Of a stretch of DNA of 64,000 nt, positions 35,742-46,371 are shown one piece after another. The stretch's first letter is position 1. Each line of letters starts with the position of its first letter. This DNA comes from Arthrinium phaeospermum. Lineage: Eukaryota > Ascomycota > Sordariomycetes > Amphisphaeriales > Apiosporaceae. The position numbers and the translations under genes were made by a program. The stretch covers positions 310,001-374,000 of the forward strand of contig QYRS01000008.1 of NCBI GenBank assembly GCA_006503535.1, written 5' to 3'. Under the pieces are notes generated by a model. The model worked only from the letters and a program-made list of their open reading frames with translations. It ran no database searches and was not told where the DNA came from.

Positions 35742-35747
35742 ATATAA
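35742..35747 (+). promoter_or_regulatory. candidate TATA element of the MFS transporter gene
   Basis: ATATAA lies within ACATATAACTC, 65-70 bp upstream of the ATG and followed by a CT-rich initiator-like stretch. Position and orientation fit, and the evidence is sequence only. Confidence 0.4.
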
Positions 35748-35811
35748 CTCTCTCCCCTAATCCCTAGCCTTCCTCCCACCTGTCGTCTTGGGTCACAACA
35801 CGCAAGACAAC

Positions 35812-37992
35812 ATGGCTTCCTTCATCCGCCATCACCGGGAACACGACCCTCCCATCGGGGAGATCCCAGTCCCCCATGGCCCTTCCACCGGCGCCGAGCA
35901 TGATCACTACCCGCAGCACACGGCGCCTGCCACGGACCACGAGAAGGACATCTTCAAGCACCTCACACACCCCGACGACTGCTACACACCCGAGGGCATC
36001 TACTGGGCCGATCTCCCCTTCTGGAAGCGTTGGAGCTTCGTTCGCAAGGTCGATAATGCCGAGGCCATGTCCGAGCTGCGGACCGTCGGCAACATGTTCA
36101 AGAAGGACCCTCTCAGCCCCGTCGCCTGGTACTTCCGCAACGCTGTCCTCCCCGGCGCCGGTCTGGGCCTCGAAGGCTATGTCCTCTTCTCCATCGGAAA
36201 CCTCGAGCCCCTGTTCAAGTCGGTCTGGCCAGACTGCTGGGGCAACCACACGGTGTGCAGCACCAACTGGGTAGCTGCGGTGACGTATCTTGAAGTTATC
36301 GGTATCATGATTGGTCAGGTCGCTGTTGGTGTAAGTACTCCCTGACAAAATCCCGGCTGCAAGACATAAAGCAAGCGAAGCCACAGGAGACTGACTCTAT
36401 CTGCAGATCATCGGTGACTGGATTGGTCGACGATGGGGTCTTATCCAAGATGCCTTGATCATGCTTCTGGGTCTGATCATGTTGACCGCCACTTGGGGAA
36501 CCACTTTAGAGGGTTGGGTTATCTGCTATGCCTGGTCCCTTTTCATCTACAGTATGTCTCCTCTGCCCCTCAGATCGCCCTTGTTTCCCTGTGGCTAACC
36601 AATATCCCCACAGGTTTCGGTGTTGGTGGCGAGTACCCCATCACTGCCACCTCTTCCATGGAGAATGCCGTTTCTGCGGGCAAGTTGTCGACCCGTGACG
36701 ATCGCCTGCACCGTGGCCGCAAGGTCACCATGGCATTCCTGATGCAGGGTTGGGGCCAGTTTTTCAACCAGGTCATCCTCATCATCCTGCTGGTCGTCTT
36801 CAACCGCGGATACGGCGAGGGCCCCGTGTACAGCCAAATCACTGCGCAATGGGTGTTCCGCCTCTCCTTCGCCATCCCTGCCGTCGGCACCCTGTGGTTG
36901 GCGTACTACCGTACCTACAAGATGCGTTCCGCTAGCAAGCAACTCGAGAAGGCCAAGAAGAAGGCCAACGTCACCGGCTACGACGCCAAGTCCCTGAAGA
37001 TGACGTGTAGCAACTTCGGTGGCCGTCTCTTCGCGACGTCTGCCGGCTGGTTCTGCAACGACGTCTTCTTTTACGGCAACAAGCTGTTCCAGGGCAAGTT
37101 CATCGCTGTCATCAGCGGCGGCAAGAGCAACCTGTGGACGACTTGGCGCTGGAACCTGATCAACGTGGTCGTGGCGCTTGCTGGCTACTACTTGGCGTCA
37201 TTCCTCATTGACAACAAGATGTACGGCCGCAAGCTGATGCAGCAGGTCGGATTCCTCGTCTGCTTCATCACCTTCGTCATCCCCATGTCGAACTACTCGT
37301 ACTACACCAGCCCCGCGGGTATCCACTCCTTCCAGGCCATGTACTTCTTGTCCTCGTTCTTCAACCAGTTCGGACCCAACTCGGTTACCTTCTTGGTGGC
37401 TGGCGAGGTGTTCCCTACCCAGATCCGAGCCAGTGCCCACGGTTTCTCTGCCTGCATGGGCAAGGCGGGAGCTCTGCTTGCGTCGGTCCTTTACAACTAC
37501 ATCGACGACCAGACCAAGTTCTACGTCGTGCCCTGGTTCGGTCTTGCCGGTATGCTGATCACGTTTTTGTGGCTTCCCGATACCACTGGCCTCGACCTTA
37601 AGGAGCAGGAGCGCCGCTGGAAGTACATCCTCGAAGGCCGTGAGAAGGAATACCACGGCATTGCCATCCACCCGCAGCACTTGTCTCTTTGGGAGCGTTT
37701 GATGGGCGTCGGCAAGAGCTACCACCCTGACATCGACATGAAGAGCAAGATTGAGGACATGCGTGCCGAGTGGGCCGAGAAGGAGGCTTCCAGGGAAGAC
37801 CCCGAGGCTAGCAACATGTACGACGATGACGATGAGATCACGGAGGATATCCACAACTACTTCTCTGGCAAAGCACCTGTACAGCGACACGGCAAGGGTG
37901 GCTTAAAGGAGAAGACTGCATCAAGCAGTGCGCCCAGCAGCACGAGTGAACAGGCTGGAGTGCTTGTCGAGAACGAGAAGGTTCATGGATAG
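35812..37992 (+). CDS. MFS transporter, phosphate:H+ symporter (PHS) family
   Basis: This polytopic plasma-membrane transporter probably takes up inorganic phosphate or a related anion with protons. Exons 35812-36330, 36407-36551 and 36614-37992 encode 680 residues. A hydrophilic N-terminal tail of about 110 residues precedes the first membrane segment (AGLGLEGYVLFSIG). The MFS signature GDWIGRRWG spans the first intron, and GVGGEYPI lies after the second. The central loop is long and basic. The EVFPTQIRASAHGFSA block and GLDLKEQERRW near the end place it in the PHS group with Pho84-like and fission-yeast C2H8.02-type proteins. A charged C-terminal tail of about 110 residues makes it longer than most members. 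The substrate is not proven. CACGTG at 34713, about 1.1 kb upstream, would fit a phosphate-responsive bHLH factor but is distant. Confidence 0.88.
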
Positions 37993-38492
37993 ATAGCAGG
38001 TTACGACATTATGAAATTGGCAGCGATGTGGAAAAGTATGTCGTCTGCGTGCGAATAAAAGTGCTGGCACAGCAACATTGATATCCCATATAATTAATTT
38101 GTTTCGCAAGATGCAGAGACTCTTTTATGACCCATGACGTGACTTATGTGCATGACATGACATGACATGATAATGTTACTAGCCGCTGTGCGATAATACA
38201 AGATCCCGTGACCTCGCGTTTCTTTGTCGCGCCGGGTCCGCGCCAAGTAAGTTGAGTTAGTGGGGGTTCCCTACTTGCATTTGCTAGGTACAATTGTGAG
38301 CGTAATGGAGCCTTTGCCACCCTACTTACTTATTCTTCAACTGTGCCTACACCACTCATCCTACCCTCACGTATCGATCATTCAACGAATCGCTTGGCAA
38401 GGTACAGCACTTTCACAGCATGATTTGGAGCTACAGTCAAAGCTGAGAGGAAACCACCAAAGAAACGAGCGCCAGGCTGCCAGTAGCCAAAC
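37993..38492. other. intergenic region between the MFS transporter and PSO2
   Basis: This 500-bp stretch has four tandem CATGA units at 38151-38170. It holds the transporter 3' UTR and the PSO2 promoter. No gene is seen. Confidence 0.55.
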
Positions 38493-41099
38493 ATGCCCCC
38501 AGCTAAGACGGCGAGGGCCAAACCAGCAACGCCCCGCCAGTCCAAGCTCAACTTTGGCCCTCCCAAACCCGGCGGAAAGACGCCGGCTTCGAAACAGAAA
38601 CTGCCCCCCAATGGCAACATTCTGAATTTCTTCAAGAAGGTCGATGTTGAAGAGCCGCTTTTCATAGGCGACCCCTCGGTGGGCGGTGCTGCCGCCGTCT
38701 CTTCGCCGCTGCGCCCGAAACTCGACGAGCCGGCAGTCGACGGCATCCACCACCTCGAGCCCGAAGTCGGCCCCTCGTCCGAATCCAGATTTAACGAGGA
38801 TGTCGGCTCGTCAAAACGGCGCAAACTGGATTGCGACGGTGACGAGAATGGTGCTCCAATGACGGCGAATACAGACGGGGCAACCTCGACGTCGCAAAAG
38901 AGGGCCAAGAGGACAAAGGCAAAGAAGGGCCCCTTCCTGGACGACTCGGACAGCGAATCGGAATCGGCCGTCGAGAGCCCGACGAAAGAAGAACCCCCAG
39001 CAGATTCACCGGGGATGACAAGGTTAGAAGAAGACACCGCGTCGCAAATACCCCCCAGATCCGCATTGCTAAGGGACGAGAGTTGTGCAGTCGTGCCCGA
39101 CGCTCCTCGGATCAAGACCGAGGACTCGGTGTATGACGACTTCAAGGACATGGATGAGATGGAGGCCTTGTTTGACGACGAGCTGGACGACGGCGAAGAA
39201 TACCGCGCCATGCGCTACATGCAGGAGCAGGCCCGTCTCGAGGCCGAAGATGCCATGGACCTGCCGCCCGACGAAGGAGACATGACAGCAAGCTGCCCTC
39301 TGTGCAACGCCAGCCTCGCCGGGATGACGGCGGAGCATGCCTCTGTGCATGTCAATGCGTGCCTTGATGGAAACCCCTTACCACCGCCGAAGCCGCCAGC
39401 TAAACCCCCGCCAGAACCCAGCGTCGAATCTTCCGATGTAAGCAAACGCTTCTCTCGGGCTGCTGTGCCGAGGCCAGGGCAGGCGAATCCGATCGAGTTG
39501 GGCAGCAAACCGGCGAACCAGCCGACGTCCGCCTTCAGCAAGCTAATGTCAACCCACGCCGAAGACGAGGCCTGGGCCTCGGCTGCCGCTACCGAGACGG
39601 CCTCGCGCGGGAAACCTGCCTACCAACGGACCTGCCCCTTTTACAAGATCATGCCGGGCTTCTTCATCTGCGTGGACGCGTTCCGGTACGGGGCTGTCAA
39701 GGGATGCAACGCCTACTTCCTCAGCCATTTCCACAGCGATCACTATATTGGACTGACGGCAAGTTGGTCACACGGTCCAATCTACTGCAGCAAGGTGACA
39801 GGCAGCTTGGTGAAGAATCAGCTCCGGACGGCTGCAAAGTGGGTGGTAGAACTCGAGTTTGACGAAAAGGTGGAAATACCCGGCACCGAAGGCGTCACTG
39901 TCACCATGATACCAGCCAACCATTGCCCTGGAAGCTCCTTGTTTCTCTTTGAGAAGGCCCTGGGAACTGCTAAAGGCTCGCCTCCAAAGACGCAACGTAT
40001 TCTGCACTGCGGGGATTTCCGTGCCTGCCAGGCTCACATTGCGCACCCCCTGTTGAAGCCCGATGTGGTAGACTCGATCTCTGGCAAGACGAGGCAACAG
40101 AAGATCGACATATGTTATCTCGACACCACATACCTCAACCCTCGCTACTCTTTCCCGCCCCAGGAAATGGTCATCAGTGCCTGTGCGGAATTCTGTAAGA
40201 CGATCTCGGGGGACCCGAATGCGACGGATGATGCATTCGAGGCCCTCAAGGGTCCCAAAGGGAGCACCTCGGTCAGCAATTTCTTCACCAAGGACTCGGC
40301 GGGCAACGAAGCTTCCGACGGTAAAGGGAAAGACGGCATGAAAGCCAACCCCAAACACCGCCTCCTGGTCATCTGCGGCACCTATTCGATCGGCAAGGAG
40401 CGCATTTGCAAGGCCATTGCCCAGGCGCTCAACACCAAAATCTTTGCGTCGGCCTCCAAGATCAAAATCATCAAGCAGCTGGGCGACCCGGAGCTCACGG
40501 CGCTGCTCACGACCGACCCGCGCGAGGCCCAGGTGCACATGCAGATGCTCATGGAGATCCGGGCCGAGACGCTGCAGGAGTACCTCAACGGCTACAAGCC
40601 GCACTTCAGCCGCATCGTGGGCTTCCGGCCGAGCGGCTGGAACTTCCGGTCCCCGACGTCGACGGCCCGCAGCGTCAGCGTCAACGTGCAGCCGTCGTCG
40701 GTGCCGACGACGCAGGTCCTGCACGGGCCAGCCTGGCGCACCCGCTTCGGCCCCCGCGACTTCGCGGCCCAGCGCGGCAGCACCCGTGAGGCCATGTGCT
40801 TCGGCGTGCCCTACTCGGAGCACTCGAGCTTCCGCGAGCTCGCCCTCTTCACCATGGCCCTTCGCATCGACAAGGTCGTGCCCACGGTCAACGTCGGCAG
40901 CGAGGCCAGCCGCAAGCGCATGAAGGGCTGGCTCGACCGCTGGATCGCCGAGAGGCGCCGGGGCGGCGTCGTCAAGGTCCTGGCCGAGGAGGCGGAAGAT
41001 GACGAAAAAGACGGAGAAGATAGTAGGCGCAAGGGTGTAGATGAAGACGAACTTTGGGGGGCCAAGGATGGCGGCAAGGGCGGTTGGGTAAGCTGGTAG
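38493..41099 (+). CDS. PSO2: DNA cross-link repair nuclease PSO2/SNM1
   Basis: This 5' exonuclease of the metallo-beta-lactamase/beta-CASP family processes interstrand cross-links in the nucleus. It is a single exon of 868 residues. Near the N-terminus are a SKLNF segment and an NGNILNFF segment (residues 40-47) resembling a PCNA-binding PIP box with Gln replaced by Asn. A UBZ4-type zinc finger follows near 267-290 (CPLC ... HVNAC). The MBL core has LSHFHSDHYIG near 410 (HxHxDH metal motif), PANHCPGS and HCGDFR. The beta-CASP part ends with VPYSEHSSFREL near 773. All metal motifs look intact. A long disordered Lys/Glu-rich spacer separates the zinc finger from the N-terminal motifs. It is convergent with LSM2. 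Confidence 0.94.
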   Translation: MPPAKTARAKPATPRQSKLNFGPPKPGGKTPASKQKLPPNGNILNFFKKVDVEEPLFIGDPSVGGAAAVSSPLRPKLDEPAVDGIHHLEPEVGPSSESRFNEDVGSSKRRKLDCDGDENGAPMTANTDGATSTSQKRAKRTKAKKGPFLDDSDSESESAVESPTKEEPPADSPGMTRLEEDTASQIPPRSALLRDESCAVVPDAPRIKTEDSVYDDFKDMDEMEALFDDELDDGEEYRAMRYMQEQARLEAEDAMDLPPDEGDMTASCPLCNASLAGMTAEHASVHVNACLDGNPLPPPKPPAKPPPEPSVESSDVSKRFSRAAVPRPGQANPIELGSKPANQPTSAFSKLMSTHAEDEAWASAAATETASRGKPAYQRTCPFYKIMPGFFICVDAFRYGAVKGCNAYFLSHFHSDHYIGLTASWSHGPIYCSKVTGSLVKNQLRTAAKWVVELEFDEKVEIPGTEGVTVTMIPANHCPGSSLFLFEKALGTAKGSPPKTQRILHCGDFRACQAHIAHPLLKPDVVDSISGKTRQQKIDICYLDTTYLNPRYSFPPQEMVISACAEFCKTISGDPNATDDAFEALKGPKGSTSVSNFFTKDSAGNEASDGKGKDGMKANPKHRLLVICGTYSIGKERICKAIAQALNTKIFASASKIKIIKQLGDPELTALLTTDPREAQVHMQMLMEIRAETLQEYLNGYKPHFSRIVGFRPSGWNFRSPTSTARSVSVNVQPSSVPTTQVLHGPAWRTRFGPRDFAAQRGSTREAMCFGVPYSEHSSFRELALFTMALRIDKVVPTVNVGSEASRKRMKGWLDRWIAERRRGGVVKVLAEEAEDDEKDGEDSRRKGVDEDELWGAKDGGKGGWVSW

Positions 41100-41780
41100 G
41101 ATAAATGATCCATGTTATGAATTACGAATGTAAGAGTCAGATTGTATAGGACTTCAGGGAGCCTATTGTTATATACCTAATACATTTAACACTGTATTGC
41201 AACACTTTGATATTGAGCCAGTTACCCAGTTGGCCCGTTTAAATCTACTTGACAATGGGACGGAGCGAGTACAATAGACTCCATGTATCTTAAGGTTACT
41301 TGCCGGATGGATCACGTCTACTTCTCGCCTAACTTCTCATTGCAGTAAACGAGCTTTAGTTTGTGGTCATTTTGGCGACTTGATGGCCAAGAGAAGATTG
41401 ATACGTCAGTCATCATAGATGCGGGTATATTCCTCTTTCCCGATGGAACTCGGTTCCGGAGCACAGGGTTGCGCCCAACTAATCTACCGTCCCCTCTCCC
41501 AAGTCAACTCGAGGGTTCGTAGATCTAGACCAAATCCTCCCGTGTCCGATGAACTGGTTCTGGTCGGTCTTCAACCCGTCAACTCATCTCTCGGCTCTCA
41601 TCAGGCGCTCAGCCCTCCCTCGCTTTATCTCGTCTTCCCTAGGGGGCACTGATGTCACCTTTTGGGGACCACGAGTCTCATATGAGGGACTGGGTAATCA
41701 TGGGAAATCCCGGGGCCCCTTACATCATCGGCTTGTGTGAAAGGAGACCTTTCCAGCTAGCTGCGCGAGAGCTCACTGCC
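41100..41780. other. convergent 3' regions of PSO2 and LSM2
   Basis: This 681-bp stretch lies between facing stop codons and is AT-rich just after the PSO2 stop (41100-41200). No supported gene is seen. Confidence 0.55.
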
Positions 41781-42332
41781 TCACTTCGCCTTGGCAGCTT
41801 GGTTGGCAGCCTCTGGAGGGGGGCATGTCAGTCAGTATACAGATTCGGCGGAAGCATGAGCAGCAGCCAAGCAATGAGAAAACATGGAACTCGGCAGAAA
41901 ATGCCCTTTTGTCAGGTTAGAACTTACCGCGCCGTGTGGCATCCTCGAGTAACGTGACGTCCACCGCGCTGTGGGGCAGGTGGACATATCTCACGACAGA
42001 GCCGCGGATGAAGACGTTCTTGACCGAGCTCTGGTGGTTGCAGCGTCGTTAGCCCTGATTTCACACTCATTCCCCCCTCCAAACCACCGGCGGACATACC
42101 AAGTGAGGGTACTTGAGCTCCTCGAGGACCTGAATATCATCGAGCTTGATGTTGAGGTACTGGTCGACGCTCTTCAGGGTCCCCCGGATCTGGATATCAT
42201 TCTTGAGCTCGACGGTGACCTCGTTGTCGATGAGGGTCTTGAAGAAGCTGGAGCAGGCACGTGAGACGTCATTCTTTTTTCTGATATCGCTGGTTTGGCG
42301 GGTTGCTGGCTTGCTTACCTGAAGAAAAGCAT
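41781..42332 (-). CDS. LSM2: U6 snRNA-associated Sm-like protein LSM2
   Basis: Lsm2 is a subunit of the Lsm2-8 ring that binds the U6 snRNA 3' end in the nucleus and of the Lsm1-7 ring in mRNA decay. Four exons (42332-42319, 42247-42100, 42030-41928, 41812-41781) encode 98 residues, the usual length. The protein opens MLFFSFFKTLIDNEVTVELKND. The first 14 bases form an exon of their own. The Sm1 motif continues QIRGTLKSVDQYLNIKLDD and the Sm2 motif is VFIRGSVVRYV, followed by VDVTLLEDATRRE and an Ala/Lys-rich end. All three introns have GTAAGC, GTATGT or GTAAGT donors and CAG acceptors, and phases close exactly. Single-frame ORF calling does not find this gene. Confidence 0.93.
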
Positions 42333-44006
42333 GTCGGCGTTTTGGGGCGGAGCAGAATTGGCAATGAAAACCAGGAAATCGAAAGTGGTCAACAGCAACA
42401 ACAACAACTCCGGGCGTGGGTGGTGGTCATGGGGTGGCAGCGACTCTTTGTGGTTTCCTTGGCGATGTTTGATGCCATCGGGAGACGGACTGGTGAGTGG
42501 CACAAGCTTAATTGAGCCCATCAGTGGTTCCCTAGCAGCGTCACGTGATCTGGCCTGACCCGCTTACTCTTACTGCCGCCTACAACTTCAAAGTTGAACG
42601 GAAGGTGCTGACTGCTACATCCTGCCTACCTACAACCACAGCTGCAGTTTCCTGCAGTACATTGACCTAATCAATATGGACAATTGCATTTGATCGATCA
42701 ACAGGTCAACTCAGCCACATACGAATGGACCTCTGGTTTAGTTTTAGATACGGATTTGCATCTCGATATATTCAAACTAAATCAACACCCACTCACTGCC
42801 TGACAGGTCACGAACATCAAAAGCTTCGCCAAACAGAAGAGTCAAGGTTAAGTGAAGTAGAGAGGGGAGGGAGGGTGTTCCCCGCTAGATTGGTTGCAAT
42901 TGATCTGATCTGATGTATTTGAATCCGGGACTCCATCCGGCCCAATTCGATGGTCCCGGTCGGGAGCCCATCAAATGATTGGATACAAGGTTCTAACCTG
43001 AGTCGATACCTTTTTGCCAAAGATCCAACGAATCATGCTACCTCTGCTACCACTTGCATTTCCAATTTAGGTAATGGCCCGGGGGTAGACTGTCGTCTCT
43101 GTCTGTGATTGTGTCTTGTGCCTGCCTTTCTGCTGTTGGCTGTTTGGGCTGTTTGTTGTGCTGTTGTGTGGCGTGGTGTGTGTGTGTGCTGTTTGTGTGT
43201 ATATTTGTATTTTTGGCCTTCATCATTCCATCTTTCAAGCCAAGTCGCCTCTTTCACTTCTAGCCTATGCCATCCATACTATGTAGAGTGTGTGCACTTG
43301 TAATGTAAGCCGAGGCCTTAGTACCGGGGGCATGAGAAAGACTGCGGTCAAAAGAAAGAGATGATAAAAAACAAGCCTGCCTCCCTTATACCATCTCAAA
43401 TACTGGACATGAAAAGAATAAGAAGTCGCGCAAGCTACAGCAAAGTGGGGTATCCTTCCTTTCATCTCATTCGTATCCCTCCACATTTCCATTCCTGAAT
43501 AAAAGATTCCCAAAAGGCCGCCGGGGGGTCCTTCCCTTTCCGGCCGAGTACGCCCTCCCACGCAAACGCATCAGTGTGCGGTGCGGTGCAGGGAGAATGA
43601 ACGAGACGAGAATGATAAGAAAGAAAACAAAATAAGACGGGGAAGAAAAAGAAAGAAAAAAATAGAGAAGAAAATAAAACCCCGTATCGCGTGGGCGATG
43701 GTGGAAATGTTTAGGAAAGCCTTCGAGAGCGAACGTCCTGGCGCTCCCTATCATAATGCATCCTTTGGCAAATATTGCGAGAGAGCCCCCTTGCGGGGGG
43801 TCTTTTGGTAACTCGCCCCAACCTGTCCATTAAAAGCAGTCTCAAACGCAGCGCTACGCTTCCCTAGAAACACAAGGACTCCCCCACCACCATCGTTGCG
43901 GATGCACAGAGAAAATATATCCTGGCTCGAATCAGAAACGTCGTGACTCATAACGTGAACCAACAGGATTCCTGCGGTTCGGTCCCTTGCCGCCAGCAGA
44001 CCGCTT
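42333..44006. other. LSM2 promoter and long HAP2 3' region
   Basis: This 1.7-kb stretch lies between LSM2 and the HAP2 stop, both on the minus strand. It carries the TCACGTGA palindrome (42541-42548), GT-rich runs near 43160-43205 and a purine-rich run at about 43600-43680. No recognisable gene is seen. Confidence 0.55.
42541..42548. promoter_or_regulatory. TCACGTGA palindrome upstream of LSM2
   Basis: This perfect 8-bp palindrome with a CACGTG core lies about 210 bp upstream of the LSM2 start. It shares its core and flanks with the 14-bp palindrome upstream of DPH4. A bHLH-zip factor is the likely type of binder, by inference. Confidence 0.5.
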
Positions 44007-44957
44007 CTAGCTGTCGTCTTCGGCATCCTCCTCCTCTTCGTCCTCTGGGCTCTCCGTCTCCAACTTCGCCTTCTTATGGGGCTGCCCGAGGCTAGCTTCC
44101 GATTTCCTTTTCGTGCCTGCCTTGGCCAACACGTCGGCCACGGCCTGCTCATCCGTCTTGCCGTCACCCTTGCCCTTCTCGATCTCGGCCACCTCGTCTG
44201 CGGTCAGGAAGCGACCGCCGGGGCCGCGAGGTCTGCGCATGGCGTGGTTGTGTCTTGATTCGTGGAGGTAGGGCTTCCGGCCTTTGCTGGTCAAACGCAG
44301 TGCCTCCTCCAGCCGCTGCCGGGCCACTCGTCTCTTCAGGATGCGATGGAACTGCTTGGCGTTCACGTAGAGGGGTGACTCTTCAGCGCCAGTCGCCACT
44401 TCAGGTGATTGAGGGGGCGGCATGGCCTGCGCAGGGGGCATGGGAGGCTGTGGTACTGTAGAGCGCGCGTTGTGGTTCAACATGGGCGCATTTGGCAGAC
44501 CTGGGCTCGTAACTTGACTCAGACGGCGTCCTGATGGCATTTGACTCATCTGTTGTGGCGACCGCGGTCCGACGCCGTCCTTCTTGTTGCCCACCCCAGA
44601 CCCCATCCTCGGTGACGTCTGTGGCAGGCTTGGATCCGAGGGCATGTAGTTGCTGTACCCCGTGCCCCCAGCGGCGGCGGCAGTGGCGGCCATTGCCGCG
44701 GCCTGTATGCCGGGGACATAATGCATGTTCTGCTGGGGAACACTGTACTGCGTTTGATACATGCTGTGGTTCTGGCCAGAAGTGGCTGGCTGGTGCTGGT
44801 TGGGGAGGATGGGAGACGACTGAACGCCGTGATGGGGTATGGTATGACTGGTCGGAGATGTGATGGTATTTCCGCCTGTTGTATTTGTGTAACCGGATTG
44901 GATGTGTCCTTGTGAGTGCGCCGACTGGGGTTGCTGATATTGGGCGTAGTCCATCAT
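44007..44957 (-). CDS. HAP2: CCAAT-binding factor subunit HAP2/HapB (NF-YA)
   Basis: This is the DNA-contacting subunit of the heterotrimeric CCAAT-binding complex. It is a single exon of 316 residues from the first Met of the MMDYAQYQQ start. The frame is open to 45011 upstream, but the 18 extra codons look like leader. The first 190 residues are Gln/Ser/Pro/Met-rich, as in activator domains. The conserved core begins [25 protein letters not shown] (subunit association) and continues to [24 protein letters not shown] (CCAAT contact). The C-terminus is Lys-rich and then acidic, with a KRKSE cluster that may help nuclear import. A CCAAT box (minus strand) lies at 45268-45264, about 300 bp upstream, which allows but does not prove the autoregulation known for hapB in Aspergillus. 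Confidence 0.95.
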   Translation of the reverse strand: MMDYAQYQQPQSAHSQGHIQSGYTNTTGGNTITSPTSHTIPHHGVQSSPILPNQHQPATSGQNHSMYQTQYSVPQQNMHYVPGIQAAAMAATAAAAGGTGYSNYMPSDPSLPQTSPRMGSGVGNKKDGVGPRSPQQMSQMPSGRRLSQVTSPGLPNAPMLNHNARSTVPQPPMPPAQAMPPPQSPEVATGAEESPLYVNAKQFHRILKRRVARQRLEEALRLTSKGRKPYLHESRHNHAMRRPRGPGGRFLTADEVAEIEKGKGDGKTDEQAVADVLAKAGTKRKSEASLGQPHKKAKLETESPEDEEEEDAEDDS

Positions 44958-45929
44958 TCTTGAGAACGGATGGCGCAACGGGCGACGGGGATGTGCGTGA
45001 TACCAAACCAAGGGTTGATGTCTCTTGTCGCGTTATACAGATAGAATCAACCGGCCCACCAAGTTTACAGGGTTGAGGGCTGAATGTGCGTGGGAACTAA
45101 TAAGCTGCGTACGTGCACGACGGTATCTGTGCAGTCGCAAAGGCAAAACTGCAAAACTGGAGATTGACGTCGTTCTTCAGATAGAAGAAAGGTCCCGAAG
45201 GATGGCTGCAGTTGGGCACAGTCACTTAGGTAGCCGCGAGTGGGCGAGATGTGCACCCAATCTATTGGATATGCGTGGATGAGCTGGCAGTCGTCGATGT
45301 GGTAGGTGCACAGCGCAAGTCTCCGGTCCACGGCATATGCAAGAGGCGATGTGATTTAGATAGCTTCAGACCTGACGCGGGGCGAAAGTGTGTGCGTGTG
45401 TGTGTATGTGGCTGAGCGATGGTTGCTTCGGAGGTGGGAAGTCAGAAAAGAGCAAGCCGGGCTGCAGTATAACAGCCACGCGTGGACTTGTCAAAGGATG
45501 GGGCTGTCGTCCAGAGACAGACGATGTGCCTATCAAATGTAATGTGCGAAAAAGTCGATAGTCCTGACGAAACAGCTTGAGCGGAAGTTTCCCCAGAATT
45601 CTTCTCTCTCCGTAATACTGGACTATATGACGGCGGGGCCTGTCCAACCAAAAGCATTAGAACCGTTACGTTAAGTATAAGATGGGGGGGTTTTTCGGAT
45701 GATGCGCAAGACTTGGATGGGTGGCCAGTTGCTCATTTTCGCGCCTTGGGCCACCACTTGATGCGCTGGCATGCATGACGGAATATGCACGAGCTACGGC
45801 CCCACTCCATTTGACCAGCTCAGCGATCAGAAACGAGCGACAGGAAAACCTGCCAGCCTTGACCGGTGGCGGCGCAAGGCAGTTTTGAGAGGGTGTGCCT
45901 AGCACTCCAACTCAGAGCCCAACTAAGAA

Positions 45930-45946
45930 GGGGGGGGGGGGGGGGG
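45930..45946 (+). repeat. 17-base poly-G run
   Basis: Seventeen consecutive G form an unstable mononucleotide tract. An identical-length G run lies about 410 bp downstream. The length may be affected by sequencing error. Confidence 0.8.
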
Positions 45947-46354
45947 AAATACATCTGTCAATTGCAGTGTGCACTTCCGTTCCGCCGTCCTGGCGACGAA
46001 GACGGAGAAACAAACGGCAGGCGGTTATGCCGCCGAACATGCAGCTCCCAGAAACACATGCGACGCGCATGCCACAACGTTGGTTTGGGAACATAAGTGG
46101 AGGCACTAACCATCCACTCCAACGTGGAGAAGGTGTGTGCGAAAAGGGACGAGGGAGAGAGAATAGGAAAGGCCCGAAGACAGGCTACACAAGATGGGAT
46201 GAAATGGAGTGGTGGTGGTGTGCTGGGCAGATGGGCAGGGCCTTGCTAGCAGGTGAGAGCGCACCGGTTTCCGATGCCATGCCCGCTTTAAGTCATGAAC
46301 TGGTGGCAGGCAGATGTATCGTTGCAGATGGGAAAACGGGACAGGGTTTGGGGA

Positions 46355-46371
46355 GGGGGGGGGGGGGGGGG
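46355..46371 (+). repeat. second 17-base poly-G run
   Basis: This run is preceded by GGGTTTGGGGA, so the combined G-rich tract is quadruplex-prone. Its flanks do not match those of the 45930 run, which argues against a segmental duplication. Confidence 0.8.

Larger units (their letters stand above)
32580..35811. other. 3.2 kb divergent intergenic region between APN1 and the MFS transporter
   Basis: No convincing gene is seen. Notable contents are a (CAG)10 tract at 32778-32807, a CACGTG at 34713-34718, a 10-bp direct repeat (GAGGGCCAGA) near 35366-35393, and a CT-rich block rising toward the transporter start (35560-35800). Candidate frames on either strand show no recognisable domain. Confidence 0.55.

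Noticed and set aside
39768..40823. 351-codon minus-strand frame opposite PSO2
   Set aside because: It overlaps the MBL/beta-CASP motifs of PSO2 and has no recognisable domain of its own.
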